A program made the translations under genes and the position numbers. Shown here piece after piece: positions 1 to 10,318 of a stretch of DNA of 64,000 nucleotides. The DNA is from Athripsodes cinereus (Eukaryota > Arthropoda > Insecta > Trichoptera > Leptoceridae). Position 1 is the stretch's first letter, and the number at the start of each line of letters is the position of its first letter. The notes under the pieces were generated by a model, which was not told where the DNA came from, did not search any database, and saw only the letters and a list, made by a program, of their open reading frames with translations. The stretch is from the NCBI GenBank assembly GCA_947579605.1, contig OX388325.1:8985572-9049571 (forward strand). Direction: 5' to 3'.

Positions 1-422
1 TGCATATAATATGCATGCAAGTGGGCATAATGTTCCATTCATTGTAGAATTTGAGAAATAAAATGTATTGTTTATATGGAGGGCCTGTGATTGCATCAGG
101 TCAGTTCAGGTCGCTGGCACCGTGTGGCTTTAAGCAGTGTGTTGATTTTCTGAACACGTTTACTGTGTGACAAATATTGATATCCAAAAACCCAAATGTT
201 ATATATAAAAGTGGTGACTCAACTGGCGCAGACATTCAGAATGAATGGAACGGATACCCCACTTGGGGGAGACGTCATGATGGTATAAATAGACTCTGAA
301 TGGAGGTTAGTTTCTGGTCTGTGATCCTGAGAAGAGCATTGAAGGGTGACATGAGTTGAGTTGAATGAAAGATATGAGATTGTCGAGAACATGCGGTAAG
401 TACAAAGAGACGCTGAATGTAC
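1..422. other. C3G intron 7 (part), with a decayed retroposon tail
   Basis: Non-coding. Bases about 265-350 match the 3' tail of the non-LTR family seen intact at 10920-11053 (CTCTGAATGGAGG, then TGGTCTGTG and GAGAAGAGCATTGAAGGG), on the plus strand and clearly decayed. I see no further C3G exon in bases 1-260. Confidence 0.5.
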
Positions 423-579
423 CTGACGGGTCGTGGTGGTTTTGGCGGTGGGTCTGTGTGGTGTGGAGTGCCCGCCACACTGTCCAATATAGATTCTGTA
501 GAATGAGAGCTGCGTACAACACTCAGGGCACCAGCACTGCCTTCTAAGATTAGACGCTCCCGAGGAGTTAGAGGAATAT
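423..579 (-). CDS. C3G: C3G (RapGEF1), coding exon 7, partial gene
   Basis: This 157-nt internal exon belongs to the Rap1 exchange factor C3G. On the minus strand the acceptor is a T-run ending in CAG, just before 579. The donor is AG|GTACAT after 423. It enters with 2 nt completing a split codon and leaves in phase 2. The peptide contains DIPLTPRERLILEGSAG and ends in a proline-rich stretch, DPPPKPPRPV. In vertebrate C3G a PLT-RE--IL block followed by PPKPPLP-type motifs occupies the same place; those proline motifs bind the SH3 domain of Crk. This block is one of the strongest reasons for the C3G call. The next exons, including the REM and CDC25-type catalytic region, would lie left of base 1. 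Confidence 0.85.
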
Positions 580-1839
580 CTGAAAAAAAAAATGATACAA
601 TGAAAAATTGTTTATGAGGAAACTTCAGAACAAAATAGCGCTTTTCCTCTTTTCTGTAAATTTTTCAATGTTCTGTAAAAGAGTGGTATACTATAGTAGG
701 TATTACATTTATAAGACACTCAACATCTTCAATTCAGCAGAGATGAGGTATGACATCCATTCTTATGTTTAATGATGCAGGAAGGATAATCTGTATGCTT
801 ATTACATATTAATAATTCAAGTTCTGTTGTGCTAATACTGTAGAAATTTATTTTTAATTTTATTTAAATAAATAAATTGTTAAACACTGTTTAACCTGTA
901 AAGGAGTACCAACGCACCGGTGCGTGCAAGAAATATTATGGGATCTGGAGTACGCACGCACCGGTGCGTTTGATCTAGTAATATTTTGGTATTCCCGCCA
1001 AATTTGTCAATTTCATCATTGGTCCAATCTGTCGGATGTACTTTACCAATCACAAGGAAAAAAATCAAAAATAGGTGTGTTTAGACCTTATTTATCGCCT
1101 ATACAAAATGTCACGTGACCGCCGCTTGAAATACCTAGCCATCACTCGCGGTTGCAAACCATTTTGCCGCGTGCGTTTGTGCGCTATGGTTGTTATTTTA
1201 TGGAGTGTTTTGTGATTTTTTTTTTTATTTTTTGTGCTAATTCTGGTCAATTTAATTAGTTTTTAGTACCTACATAAGTTTTTGTTAAAAACAAATAAAA
1301 ATAAATATTTTTAATAATGATAAATATTCCTACGTTGAACCCATTGTTGACAATACCGGAGCAGACGTGACGTATCAAAATTGTTTTTGTTTGATAACTC
1401 CGTTATTATTAATTTTTGAGAGTTGGTTCCTTATAAACATTTATTCTAGGGATCATTTTCTATAACATGCAATAAAAAAATATTCAAAAAGTGAAAGTTG
1501 AATTAATTCACTCTGCCATACACTTTTATTTTTTCTTTATTCACTCACGGACAGGTTAATTTCCACTATGTTCAACATTAAAATCCGAACGTTTTTGCCG
1601 ATGCTTGTTGGCATCTTCAGGGAAATTGAAATGTAGTGAGAATTATAGTTTAGGTTACATTAGTGGTGGTGGAAGGGGTAATGGTAATGGAAGCGGGTAA
1701 GGTACCTATGGAGGCGGGGTGGGTGGTAGGAGAAGGATAGACTAACAAAGAACTTTCAATATGTATAGTTAGTTAACTGGCAACCCTAGTAGTGGGAGAT
1801 GTTGTGGTGGTATAGACACTTAAATAAATAATAAATTAC
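580..1839. other. C3G intron 6 (about 1.26 kb)
   Basis: This intron holds a partial family A repeat at about 712-795, two identical palindromes at 912-969, and a possible Penelope-type hairpin on the minus strand at about 1580-1625 (CTGAA, stem GATGC/GCATC, then GGCAAAAACG). The G-rich stretch at 1660-1740 has no ORF consistent with the gene. Confidence 0.5.
912..969. repeat. Two copies of the palindrome ACGCACCGGTGCGT
   Basis: The perfect 14-bp palindrome ACGCACCGGTGCGT occurs at 912-925 and again at 956-969, 44 bp apart. Both are followed by A/T-rich sequence. They could be protein-binding sites or the ends of a small mobile element; no target duplication was found. Confidence 0.7.
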
Positions 1840-1987
1840 CTGGCAATGAATTCCTCTGTCCCTCTGGTGTGTTGCCAATGGCAGGTCTGACTTGTAGGTG
1901 CAGGTATTTTGTATCTGAATTTGCTCCGTTACTCTTTATATGTGATGTGTTCACACCCATCTTCTCAAATGCAATGCTCGCCAGTTC
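1840..1987 (-). CDS. C3G: C3G (RapGEF1), coding exon 6
   Basis: Exon of 148 nt, acceptor TTGTTTTAG|GAACTG, donor CCAG|GTAATT. It enters in phase 0 and leaves in phase 1, matching its neighbours. The peptide starts ELASIAFEKMGVN and ends GQRNSLP. The ELxxxxxEK block follows the same helical segment in vertebrate C3G (ELVRLTIEK). The rest is low in recognisable features and probably a linker. The 260-nt and larger introns around it contain only repeats. Confidence 0.85.
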
Positions 1988-2203
1988 CTAAAACAAACAA
2001 AAACATGATGAAATTACACAAAAACATAAACCTTTGCAATTGTTTTGTATTTTGTAAGCCAATAAAGAATTATTAATTTATTTTACCCACATGAACAATT
2101 TAATTTACACGGAAGAAATTAGTCCTAAACTAAGACAATATGAATAATTATGTATTATGGCTATTTTTTTATAAATGAAATTTGTTTTAACTAGGTACAT
2201 CTC

Positions 2204-2375
2204 AACGTGACGTGGTTAGATGGAAGAAATCACTTGAAAGTGATAATCTCGCCACTGCATATCGTTCTAGTATTTGAAATTTATAATTTTGGATTGTTTT
2301 ATTTGCTATTTTGAATATTATATTGTTTTGTTAACACTGCTTTATAATGATGATGTGCAAAAAGATTAAATAAAT
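2204..2375 (+). mobile_element. 3' end of a non-LTR/SINE-like retroposon (family G)
   Basis: It shares GACGTGGTTAGATGGAAGAA, GATAATCTCGCCACTGCA and the tail GATGATGTGCAA...AAATAAATAAAT with a second copy at about 24714-24855. Only the 3' part is present. It lies within C3G intron 5 in the opposite orientation to the gene. Confidence 0.7.
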
Positions 2376-2409
2376 AAATTGACTAAATAAATGTAGGTAG
2401 TATTCTCAC

Positions 2410-2603
2410 CTCCACGGCATGGTGAACTTCTTTTGTGATCTGCATAACATTGGCATCGTCTAAAGCAGCACAGCCAATACCTCCCATCATACCCTCATCG
2501 CAGAGTCGGATGAGACGGGCCACTGCCTGGCATAGTCTGCCTAATGCAGAACTCAGGGTGGCTGACGGGTTTGCGCCCAGTGGTGAAACGTATGGACGAA
2601 TTA
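2410..2603 (-). CDS. C3G: C3G (RapGEF1), coding exon 5
   Basis: Exon of 194 nt, acceptor TTGTTTTAG|TAATTCG, donor GTGGAG|GTGAGA. It completes a split Val codon and leaves in phase 0. The peptide has PSATLSSALGRLCQAVARL followed by IRLCDEGMM and ends KEVHHAVE. The pattern ALSS----Y/L-Q--A-LIR--D--M--G is that of the conserved N-terminal helical region of C3G, which lies upstream of the Crk-binding prolines. GC content is clearly higher than in the flanking introns. Confidence in the exon is high because both splice sites and both phases agree. Confidence 0.9.
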
Positions 2604-2684
2604 CTAAAACAAAAAATTTGTACAAAACTATGAAATGATCAAGAAAGATATGTTTACAATATTTTAATATTTTTATTGTTTTTC

Positions 2685-2890
2685 TGGATTCGAGTACAAT
2701 GTGCAGATGACAAAATCAATCAGATATCTCGATGTTTACACAATGTAACATTGTGCAAAATTTAATTAAAAGAAGTGAGAAAGGTGTCCCAACACTTATG
2801 AATTTGTTCTATGCTGGCTTAAGCGATTGCTTTCGGTGTCTATAGACAACGTTTACTAATTCAGCCATTCCCACTGTCACAAAATAAGAT
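2685..2890 (-). repeat. Dispersed repeat family F, copy 1
   Basis: This is the inverted counterpart of 28885-29090. Shared blocks include ACAATGTAACATTGTGCAAA, AAGTGAGAAAGGTGTC and the region around TATGCTGGCTTAAGCGATT. It looks like a retroposon 3' end. It lies in C3G intron 4. Confidence 0.65.
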
Positions 2891-3511
2891 CTACTAATTG
2901 AGAAACATTTAATGCATGTAATAATAATAAATCAGTAACTTTTTTTAGAAGTGCCGTTTTGTGGAAAAACCACCAAAAAGGCCCATTCAAGAATCATAAC
3001 ACCTGAACAATAGGGTCTAACCATAGAAGCAACCAATTTTTAAAGATTTCATAGGCATGTTGAGATGACCGGAATGTTAGGTACCTATCTTTTTAAAATT
3101 AATTGTGGCGCATGGTATTGGATGATAGCTGATCTCTGATTAAGATTAACCTTTTTTCTTACTTTATTTATGTAGTTATTGTCTGTTTTGTGCTTCTATA
3201 TTTATAAGATAAAATAAAATATCTAAAAGTTTGAGAGGGGTAGCTCGGACACAACACATTTACACCTGTAAAGGGGCACAACATGTTTTCTGTGTTGTGG
3301 TTTTTTGTAAGATTTAGATGTTGAGCCTGTTGGCGTATGTTTATATAAAACAAAACTGGAATAGATCAAGATCTCCCATTTCCAATTGGACAAGTAAAAT
3401 AATTATCATCAGCCTTTTTACATCTTTTGTTGAACACAGAACTGATTGCCGACCGCATTCAACCAATGACCGATACCCATCCATGATACATTATAAGATA
3501 AGTTGTCTTAC

Positions 3512-3620
3512 CAGTATGCATGTTAGTGATGGTGTCCAAGATGATGGTGCCATTGCCCGGGAGCATCTCCAGCTTCTTTTTAAGGATCACATCGCAGAAG
3601 TGCTTCAGGTCAAACCTCAA
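3512..3620 (-). CDS. C3G: C3G (RapGEF1), coding exon 4
   Basis: Exon of 109 nt, acceptor CCTTTTCCAG|TTGAGG, donor ATACTG|GTAAGA. It enters in phase 0 and leaves in phase 1. The peptide begins LRFDLKHFCDVILKKKLEML and continues PGNGTIILDTITNMHT. The heptamer KLEMLPG and the preceding LRxF are close to the vertebrate C3G segment LRYF...VLEMLPG, which is the clearest single family signature in the window. No domain of known structure covers this region. It is the start of the conserved N-terminal helical block. Confidence 0.9.
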
Positions 3621-3679
3621 CTGGAAAAGGCAATAGAGACATGAATTAAAAAATATTTTTCAATTTAAGAAAGACTATT

Positions 3680-3855
3680 ATTTTTTTTTAAAAAAGATAT
3701 ATCTAGGTTTTCTTATAAACTCAAATACAACTTTATACACGTTTCACACTAAGCTAAAAGCTTGTGTCATGAAAGGGGAGTTCTCGGGCACCTGGGATCG
3801 AACCACAGACCCCTTGTTCACGAGGCCGAGACTCTACCCCCAGGCTACCGACGAA
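3680..3855 (-). mobile_element. tRNA-derived SINE (family S1), full-length copy
   Basis: On the minus strand it has a tRNA-like head with an A-box-like TAGCCTGGGGG and a B box GGTTCGATCCC. Then comes a body with CACAAGCTTTTAGCTTAG and AGATATATCT, ending in an A-run. RNA polymerase III would transcribe such an element. It is about 175 bp and sits in C3G intron 3. Other copies: 24460-24940 (interrupted), 30074-30254, and a tail at 11167-11260. Confidence 0.8.
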
Positions 3856-3898
3856 CCCAAAATTACTTTTCCATTTCTACTGACACTTTATTCTACAG

Positions 3899-4145
3899 AT
3901 GTATATTTATTTACTTATTTTGAGGTGCACAACAGATGTTTGACACATATTATCAATTTAATCAGTTAAAATCACAAAAATAATCAAACATCCAAACCAT
4001 GCACATGACATCAATTGATACATTCATTCGATCTCATACAGACATCTCGCAAACAAACTCTCATACCTAGATTTAACATTCACACCATTATAATTTATGT
4101 ATTCGATAAAAAAAATCCTTGAGTATATACACATATAAAACAACA
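3899..4145. repeat. Dispersed repeat family E, copy 1
   Basis: It matches 20515-20730 over about 220 bp: CACAACAGATGTTTGACACA, AATCAAACATCCAAACCATG, ATTCGATCTCATACAGACAT and ATTTAACATTCACAC. No TIRs or coding sequence were seen. Probably a retroposon untranslated region. Confidence 0.65.
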
Positions 4146-4337
4146 TAAATATATTAGATCAATTCAAACTTTTATTTTCAACCCTTACAAAGAAAAACAA
4201 AATTAACAATAAAAATACTAAAATACGACATAAACGAACACATTCCGACACTCAACCCACCCCAGAAACAGCACCAGAACCGAAAATAAGACTCCCAATC
4301 TGCCTTTTGAATGTATATGTTCTACTTTGATATATAC

Positions 4338-4434
4338 CTGTCTTATGAGAAGTTCTAGATCTTTGGAAGGGTTGACCTCCGGATCATCTACCTTGGCCTG
4401 TCCTCGGGTCTTTGGACTGAGGGGTGAATGTGAC
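4338..4434 (-). CDS. C3G: C3G (RapGEF1), coding exon 3
   Basis: Exon of 97 nt, acceptor TTTTGTAG|GTCACA, donor AGACAG|GTATAT. One nucleotide completes an Arg codon and the exon leaves in phase 0. The peptide SHSPLSPKTRGQAKVDD, then PEVNPSKDLELLIRQ, is basic and serine-rich and then acidic. The SP dipeptides could be proline-directed kinase sites (inference). It joins exon 4 so that DLELLIRQ leads straight into LRFDLKHF, as expected for one continuous helix. Confidence 0.85.
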
Positions 4435-4665
4435 CTACAAAACAATAACAAACACTTAAAATAACAGGAAGTTTTATATTTATAACTTGTGAAGCAAATG
4501 AATAATGTAAAAATATATTTATTACATTACTCCACTGATATTTCAAATATAATTTGAAGACTTAAATCATTGATTTATTATTACAAAGGAGAAATACGAG
4601 GACAATAGTCTGTCTTATTTTGCATTTTATAACAAATTTCATTCATTCATTCATCGCCCTCAACG

Positions 4666-5071
4666 CTCCTCTCAAGAGCACAGGACAGAAACAAGACTCC
4701 TCCATTTAGAGCATCTCTGCACCAATTGCGTCACCTCTTCCCTGCACTCTGATGTCATTGCCATAGGAACGATGTATTGTGAAAGAGGGCTGCCTGGGTC
4801 CACGGAACCCTTGCGGATGGAAGAACAGTGCTATTTTTGGCCAACTTTTTAACAAATATTATGGGTTATATCTCCTCTCAGAAGCACAGGGCAGCAACCA
4901 CTTCCTCCAGTCAGAGCGTCTCTGCACCAATTGCGTCACCTCTTCCCACGACATTCCCTGCACTCTGATTTCATTGTCATAGGAACGGTGTATTGTGAAA
5001 GAGGGATGCCTGGGTCCACGGAACCCTTGCGGACGGAAGAAAAGTGCTGGCCAACTTTTTAACAAATATTA
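4666..5071 (-). repeat. Tandem duplication of a non-LTR retroposon 3' tail
   Basis: Two direct copies of about 206 bp (4666-4871 and 4872-5071). Read on the minus strand, each carries the end of the same ORF as 10920-11053; in copy 2 it reads MSWEEVTQLVQRRSDWRKWL. Each copy also has shared untranslated sequence with GTTCCTATGACAATGA and CCGTGGACCCAGGCATCC. The second copy keeps the frame better than the first. The array lies in C3G intron 2. Confidence 0.75.
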
Positions 5072-5517
5072 AGGGTTATAAGTTGAAGAACTAAATACGG
5101 AAATTCCCTATTTTTCTTAGTATAAATTTGTGATCGAGTAAAGAATGAATAAATAAATAGTGTGGCAATTTAATGTTGTGAAATAGCCAAAGTAAAGTAA
5201 AGAATGTTAAAGTGCTGAGAAAAAGTAAAGTTAATAACTGACTTAGTACACCTTGGCTCATACTCAGATAGATTTTATGACAAAGTACCTATGTTTTTAA
5301 AATACTGTTAATAAAATAAAAATTCTTTGTTTACAAAATATCCAGTGGAATTTTTATATTTCTTTATAATATAAAGATGTTTAAGGCTGCATACGAAAAA
5401 ATGAGACAAATAAGCTGGTTGTGATGGAAAAATGATGAAGGAGTTATTTTCTCTGCTCATCCACAAAAAGTGTTGTGATAGAATGTAGGCATGTGTTATA
5501 GTATAGTGTATGGCTAC

Positions 5518-5710
5518 CTGTTGGAGGGCTGCTGTCCAGGTGAGCGCATAGCCATCGCGGATATGCGCTCCAGCAAGTCCTCCTTGAAGGAGCGGGCGCG
5601 TCTCGCCAGCTTGTTGGCCGAACGGAATGACGCCTTGTGACCGCTACTGCTGCTGCCACCGCTGCCTCCGCCACTGGGCGGGGACGCGACGGCGCTCTCA
5701 CAGTCGCCAC
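5518..5710 (-). CDS. C3G: C3G (RapGEF1), coding exon 2
   Basis: Exon of 193 nt, acceptor TTGTTTTCAG|GTGGCG, donor CAACAG|GTAGCC. The correct frame is set by exon 3: GDCESAVASPPSGGGSGG, a Gly/Ser-rich low-complexity stretch, then SFRSANKLARRARSFKEDLL and ERISAMAM. The basic RRARSFKEDLLERI segment is probably helical and resembles the N-terminal motif upstream of the conserved block in C3G proteins. The exon is about 65% GC, far above its surroundings. Its entering phase (2 nt of a split Gly codon) matches the donor of the exon at 54317-55121. Confidence 0.85.
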
Positions 5711-7870
5711 CTGAAAACAAAAAGAAAAAAAATCGTCAGATAATTGATAATATTGAGTGTGGGGTCTTTTCGTTTTTCAGTGGTATTTTATCTAAAGATA
5801 TACAAATATATTCAATAAATGAAATGTCATATTATTGTAATGTGTTAATTATTCCCACTGAAAACAAAAAATAATAATCCCATAATCTCTCAAATCATAA
5901 TATAGGCATATTTGAATTTGAAATTTGTCAAAAAAGCGGTTTTTTCTCTTTTGACATGCTGAAGACTCACTAGGTGGTTTCTCACTCCTCCCACATTTAC
6001 GACAAAACAAGGTTGTATTTCAAAATATTTTCTTCACAAACCGCGCCCATTTCTCATAGACTCCGCCTATTTATTTCACGGATTTCACTCAGGCCGTCGG
6101 GAGGCCGATATTTTCAATTTATTGCCATATGTACAGGACTTTTATATAGACTTTTAAAATGCGGCTATAATTCGCCGGAATGTCATGGTTCAAATGATTA
6201 GTTAGACAATACTGTATTGCAATCGCACCTACCTACCTACATACATACATAAATAACTGCGCACAATACCTAATACTATGTAATGAAAACAATATAAAAT
6301 ATAAATGTAACATTTGTTTGTTTGTGTAGTACCTATGCACAATAATGGATGCGTTATTAATTAATTACCAAGAAATATTATGCAGACGATCTTAATTACC
6401 ACAGGTTAATTCAGAAAGCACGCTACTTCATAAAGAACCTAGGGATAGTTAAGTTCGCTTGTTTTATATTATCATATTTAATAAATAATATGTAAAATAA
6501 TATAACTCGCCCATTGCAAAAAAAAATTGTTCAGGAGTAATGTTGTCATGTTTTCTTCTATTGTATACCTACATTTTTTGTGCAATAAAGATTTTTATTA
6601 TTATTATCATATTGCAAGTGTCAATAAAACTTATCATTTTTAGACGGCTGACAATCCACTGCCCACGAGCAAAAGGCTTGATGTTTAATTTTTCCTGAGG
6701 CTAAGACTCCACAAGCGTTGTTTAGTCATTGGAGTACCTAAATAAAGTTTATATTTGTGTGAAATCGCCCGCTAATTTTGAAACCATTCGATATCACGAT
6801 AAGTTTGAAAATCGAAGTACGCGTCAGTAGATTTAAATAGAGATTTTTGTGTAAGGTTCAACAATATACTATGGCCAGCTATTTTCACAATATTTGCGAG
6901 TGTCATATTTGGGTATGCGCTAAAATCTATGTAGTTTTGGAGTAGGATTAAAGATAAGCATGTTTTAAGATGTAGACTATGAGAAGGTTGAAGAGATATA
7001 TCAAGGCTATGTACGTATTTTGATATTACTTCTTACAGAATGAATAAATGCAGCTGTCAAACATTTATATTTATTTATTCATCGCTTATACACGGCGTGA
7101 GCCTTTTACATGTTAAACATATAACAACAAAAAAATAACAGACAAAAAAACGATGTGTATAATTAACAGCTGCAGGTACAAATCTATATAACATTTAAAT
7201 TAAGTCTATATTATAATTTATACAACTTTAGTAAATATGTACCGCCGAAACGAATTCAAAAATTTATATTGAAAAACATCTAGGATTTTTGTGAAAGACC
7301 TGATTATTCAAATACCATACAACATAGGCTATAGGTATGCCATATACACACTGTATGAAATAATTAAGTTGAGGTTGTTCAGCAGGTCAGGAATAACCTG
7401 TTGCACTCTGTATATAAAATTCAATATTATACATAATATCTACTATTATGCTATTAAAAGAACAACCTTTATATATACCATCAAAACGATTTAATTATAT
7501 TCTCATTAATACACGTAATTACATTAGGTACATATTTAACACACCAAGGTAGATATTTATTAATAATATTTATTTATTTATTTAAGTAAATTTCGTTTTA
7601 TTCACAATCACGAACCGAACGACCTTGCTACACGAAGAGTTACACAATCTAAAGTTAGATTGGAGATGTACATTTTCTCATAAAAATAACATCTTCCCTT
7701 GGCATTTAAATGAGTTTTTTTTAACAAAGTTTTAAACATATTTTCCCATTCTTTCATTAAACTATTTATGGTAATTTTGACTATATGATCTCACAATTTT
7801 ATCATCGATGTAGAAAATATAATAAAATTAATATAATATATTAATTAATTTTAATATATTAAGTAAATAT
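5711..7870. other. Start of C3G intron 1, mostly unassigned
   Basis: No gene was seen. There is a short (CTAC)n run near 6228-6245. There is a retroposon 3' end with TTTTTGTGCAATAAAGATTT near 6575-6605, similar to 19735-19760. A T/A-rich minus-strand tail lies at about 7065-7140. The rest is AT-rich and unrecognised. Confidence 0.4.
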
Positions 7871-8197
7871 TAGAGGAAAGTCACCAAATATGGAATACCA
7901 TTTTGTTTTTGGGATATAAAAAAAAAACTTCATATAAATTAAATCAGTTTAATGTTTTTACTAATCAGTCATACATTTATATGTAGTAATTAACAGCCTT
8001 TAATCAAATATATTAGTTATCAAATTAAAATCTAACACAAAAAACAATCTCACAAATTAGTAACCAAATATGGAATAGGTACCCATATATAGAATACAAG
8101 CATAAATCAACATAACAATAACAAAAATGGACATTAATATCTTTGAGATCAATTAAATGAATATAACATATTGTGATCAATGAAATAAGTTACATAA

Positions 8198-10036
8198 TTA
8201 CTTGCAAAAGTCACAGATCCAAGTATCAAACTCTGGACCAGCACAATCATAATGTGCCCAGAGCCCACACATCAAGCATTTAATCCAGCTTTCTCCACTT
8301 TTATCCATGGAAAAAAGTCTTGAACAGAACATACATTCTGCATCAGCAGAGTCAGGAGGTACTTGGTCCATCAACTCATCATGTTCACTACCTTCATCAA
8401 ACTGGATAACGTCTAGTTCCTCAGAGTCTTCTTCTTCACTATCATCCTTATTTTTCTTCGTTTGTTTGTTTCTCTTCGCAGTTTTCTTCTTATTCTTTGT
8501 CTTGACTAGTTTACTTTCTTTTTCTTGTCTCTTCATATTTTTATTTTCTAAATCATTTTTGTAGGGAGAAGATGTTATGACTGCTGCTACAGCAGCTTTT
8601 CTTCCTCTGCTAGATACTTTTCTTCGTTTCTCTGGCACTGGACTTATGGCATGCGGAGACACCAGACCCAAACTGCTGCGATTAAGCCCAGAAGTCGAAG
8701 GTGCAGGTTCAGGTTGTAAATTAGCAGTTGTTTGTGGTGCACGTATTTCTACCAGAACTTGACCAGTTTCAGATCTTGATTCCAGCGGAGGGATATTGGT
8801 TGTACAACCATCTATTACAGCATTTTGTTGCGCAGCAATAAAGTCCACATCACTGAAGACATTTTTATTTAAAGGCCACAATCCAGTGACTTTGAACCCG
8901 TTGGCTGCAATTTCGCCTGTTTGTACTTTCAAATAGGATTTGCCAAACAGCTCCACAATATCATATGGACTTAGAGGTCTGTTGTTGTCTCTAATCCACA
9001 TGCGTATTTCCTCACTATAGTATGTTTTTAAAGGCCCCATGAAAGTCTTATCTAACGGCTGCAATTTATGAGTCGTATGAGGAGGTAACGAAACTATGTC
9101 CACGTTATTTTCCCTAGCAATATCTATTATATCGATATTGTGAGTATGACTATAGTGTCCATCTAGTATCAGTAAAACCCTCGATTCAGGAGTCGGGTTG
9201 GTGTGTTGAATAAAGTGCTTGAACCAGTCTGTAAAGATGTTCATTTGTATCCAACCTGATGGATGCGCAACTCCGACTGATCCTGGAGGACAGCCTCTCA
9301 TTAGCTGAGCACTCATATTTTTTCTGGGAAAAATAATGAATGGTGGCACAAAATGACCAGTAGCATTCATGCAAACAACTATTGTCATCAGAGATCCTCT
9401 TTCTGCTGAAGTCAGTGCAGCTACCTGGCGTTTACCTTTGTGGCCGATTATTTGTGGTATCTTACTTTGTACTATTGTGAGGCCTGATTCATCCACGTTG
9501 TAAATACGATTTGGTGGATAGTTATTTTTAGTGTAAAGCTCTTCAAGGAGGTTGAAAAAGGCTTCCACTTTTTCTTTATCAAATCCAAATGCTCTGGCAA
9601 ATGATGTACCAGTTGGTCTTCTTATCGAAAGTTTATCTTTATGACGATTTAAAAATAACTTCAACCACTTTTTTCCAGCCATACCAGATTCACCGAAGGG
9701 ATTCTGCAAATTGTTTCGCTTTGCTAGCATGAACGCCATACGGCGAAGATCAGTTCTTGTTAAACCGTGAAACTTGCTCTCCATTATTAGTATGTATTCT
9801 ACAAGCTGACGTTCAAGTTCGGAGCCCAAGATAGTTTTTCGTCCTAATGTAGTAGCTGCTGCCACTTCTGGAGACTGTTCATCTTTTTGGCAGAGACGAA
9901 ATAAAGTTGTCCTAGGCACTTGAAAATGCTGTGCCGCTTTCAAATACCCCATTTTCTTTGCCCGGACGATTTTTATAGCTTGTGCCATTTTTTCTTCATC
10001 CCAGGTTTTTCGTTTGGTTGATTGCGAATCGGACAT
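8198..10036 (-). CDS. pogo/jerky-type DDE transposase with C-terminal PHD-like finger
   Basis: This enzyme would cut and rejoin its own element in the nucleus. I chose the ATG at 10036-10034 ([15 protein letters not shown], 612 aa). An ATG 15 nt upstream falls in sequence ending TTTGTTTTTAG, a likely splice acceptor. Domains: pipsqueak/CENP-B N-terminal helix-turn-helix at about 8-50 ([16 protein letters not shown]), CENP-B-type DNA-binding domain at about 65-140, and DDE_1 catalytic core at about 145-385. Catalytic acidic residues: Asp182 in YNVDESG, Asp292 in [10 protein letters not shown] and Asp329 in LQPLDKTF. A Ser/Lys/Glu-rich linker at about 465-550 holds several nuclear-localisation-like KKNK/KRNK runs. 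Residues 568-611 form a C4HC3 array (C568, C571, C587, C590, H595, C598, C608, C611), a PHD-like zinc finger that could read histone tails. No stop or frameshift breaks it. Confidence 0.92.
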   Translation of the reverse strand: MSDSQSTKRKTWDEEKMAQAIKIVRAKKMGYLKAAQHFQVPRTTLFRLCQKDEQSPEVAAATTLGRKTILGSELERQLVEYILIMESKFHGLTRTDLRRMAFMLAKRNNLQNPFGESGMAGKKWLKLFLNRHKDKLSIRRPTGTSFARAFGFDKEKVEAFFNLLEELYTKNNYPPNRIYNVDESGLTIVQSKIPQIIGHKGKRQVAALTSAERGSLMTIVVCMNATGHFVPPFIIFPRKNMSAQLMRGCPPGSVGVAHPSGWIQMNIFTDWFKHFIQHTNPTPESRVLLILDGHYSHTHNIDIIDIARENNVDIVSLPPHTTHKLQPLDKTFMGPLKTYYSEEIRMWIRDNNRPLSPYDIVELFGKSYLKVQTGEIAANGFKVTGLWPLNKNVFSDVDFIAAQQNAVIDGCTTNIPPLESRSETGQVLVEIRAPQTTANLQPEPAPSTSGLNRSSLGLVSPHAISPVPEKRRKVSSRGRKAAVAAVITSSPYKNDLENKNMKRQEKESKLVKTKNKKKTAKRNKQTKKNKDDSEEEDSEELDVIQFDEGSEHDELMDQVPPDSADAECMFCSRLFSMDKSGESWIKCLMCGLWAHYDCAGPEFDTWICDFCK

Positions 10037-10318
10037 TCTAAAAACAAACATTACATATATTTTTAAAGAAATAATAGCAAGTATCTATCATATGAAAAAT
10101 TAAGACCTAATTATGGAATATTCCATAATTAGATACCGACGACTGTCCATATTTGGATTTTTATACTAGTTCATACTCTTCTAAATATTTTTTCAAGTCA
10201 CAATATTTTAATGACAAAAGATCACAAAATGGTGAAATAAACATAATACCGATATACTAAATAGTATAAAACTTATGTATACAAACATAACAGCTGGTAA
10301 TACTCATTTATTACTTAC
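10037..10318 (-). other. Predicted 5' UTR intron of the transposase gene
   Basis: On the minus strand a consensus donor, AAAG|GTAAGTAAT, begins at 10318. A pyrimidine-rich acceptor, TTTGTTTTTAG|AATGTCC, ends at 10038. Removing the 281-nt intron places the ATG one base into the second exon. The 26-bp palindrome at 10107-10132 lies inside it. Confidence 0.6.
10107..10132. promoter_or_regulatory. Perfect 26-bp palindrome of transposase-end motifs
   Basis: CTAATTATGGAAT at 10107-10119 is followed by its exact reverse complement at 10120-10132. Each half resembles the TATGGAATA motif found just inside the element's left TIR. It could bind a transposase dimer and control expression or transposition (inference). 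Confidence 0.6.

Noticed and set aside
1580..1628. Minus-strand CTGAAGATGC hairpin as a functional hammerhead ribozyme
   Set aside because: The stem and GGCAAAAACG resemble Penelope-type cores, but the GAAA motif and the start motif are both altered. Mentioned only as a possible relic.
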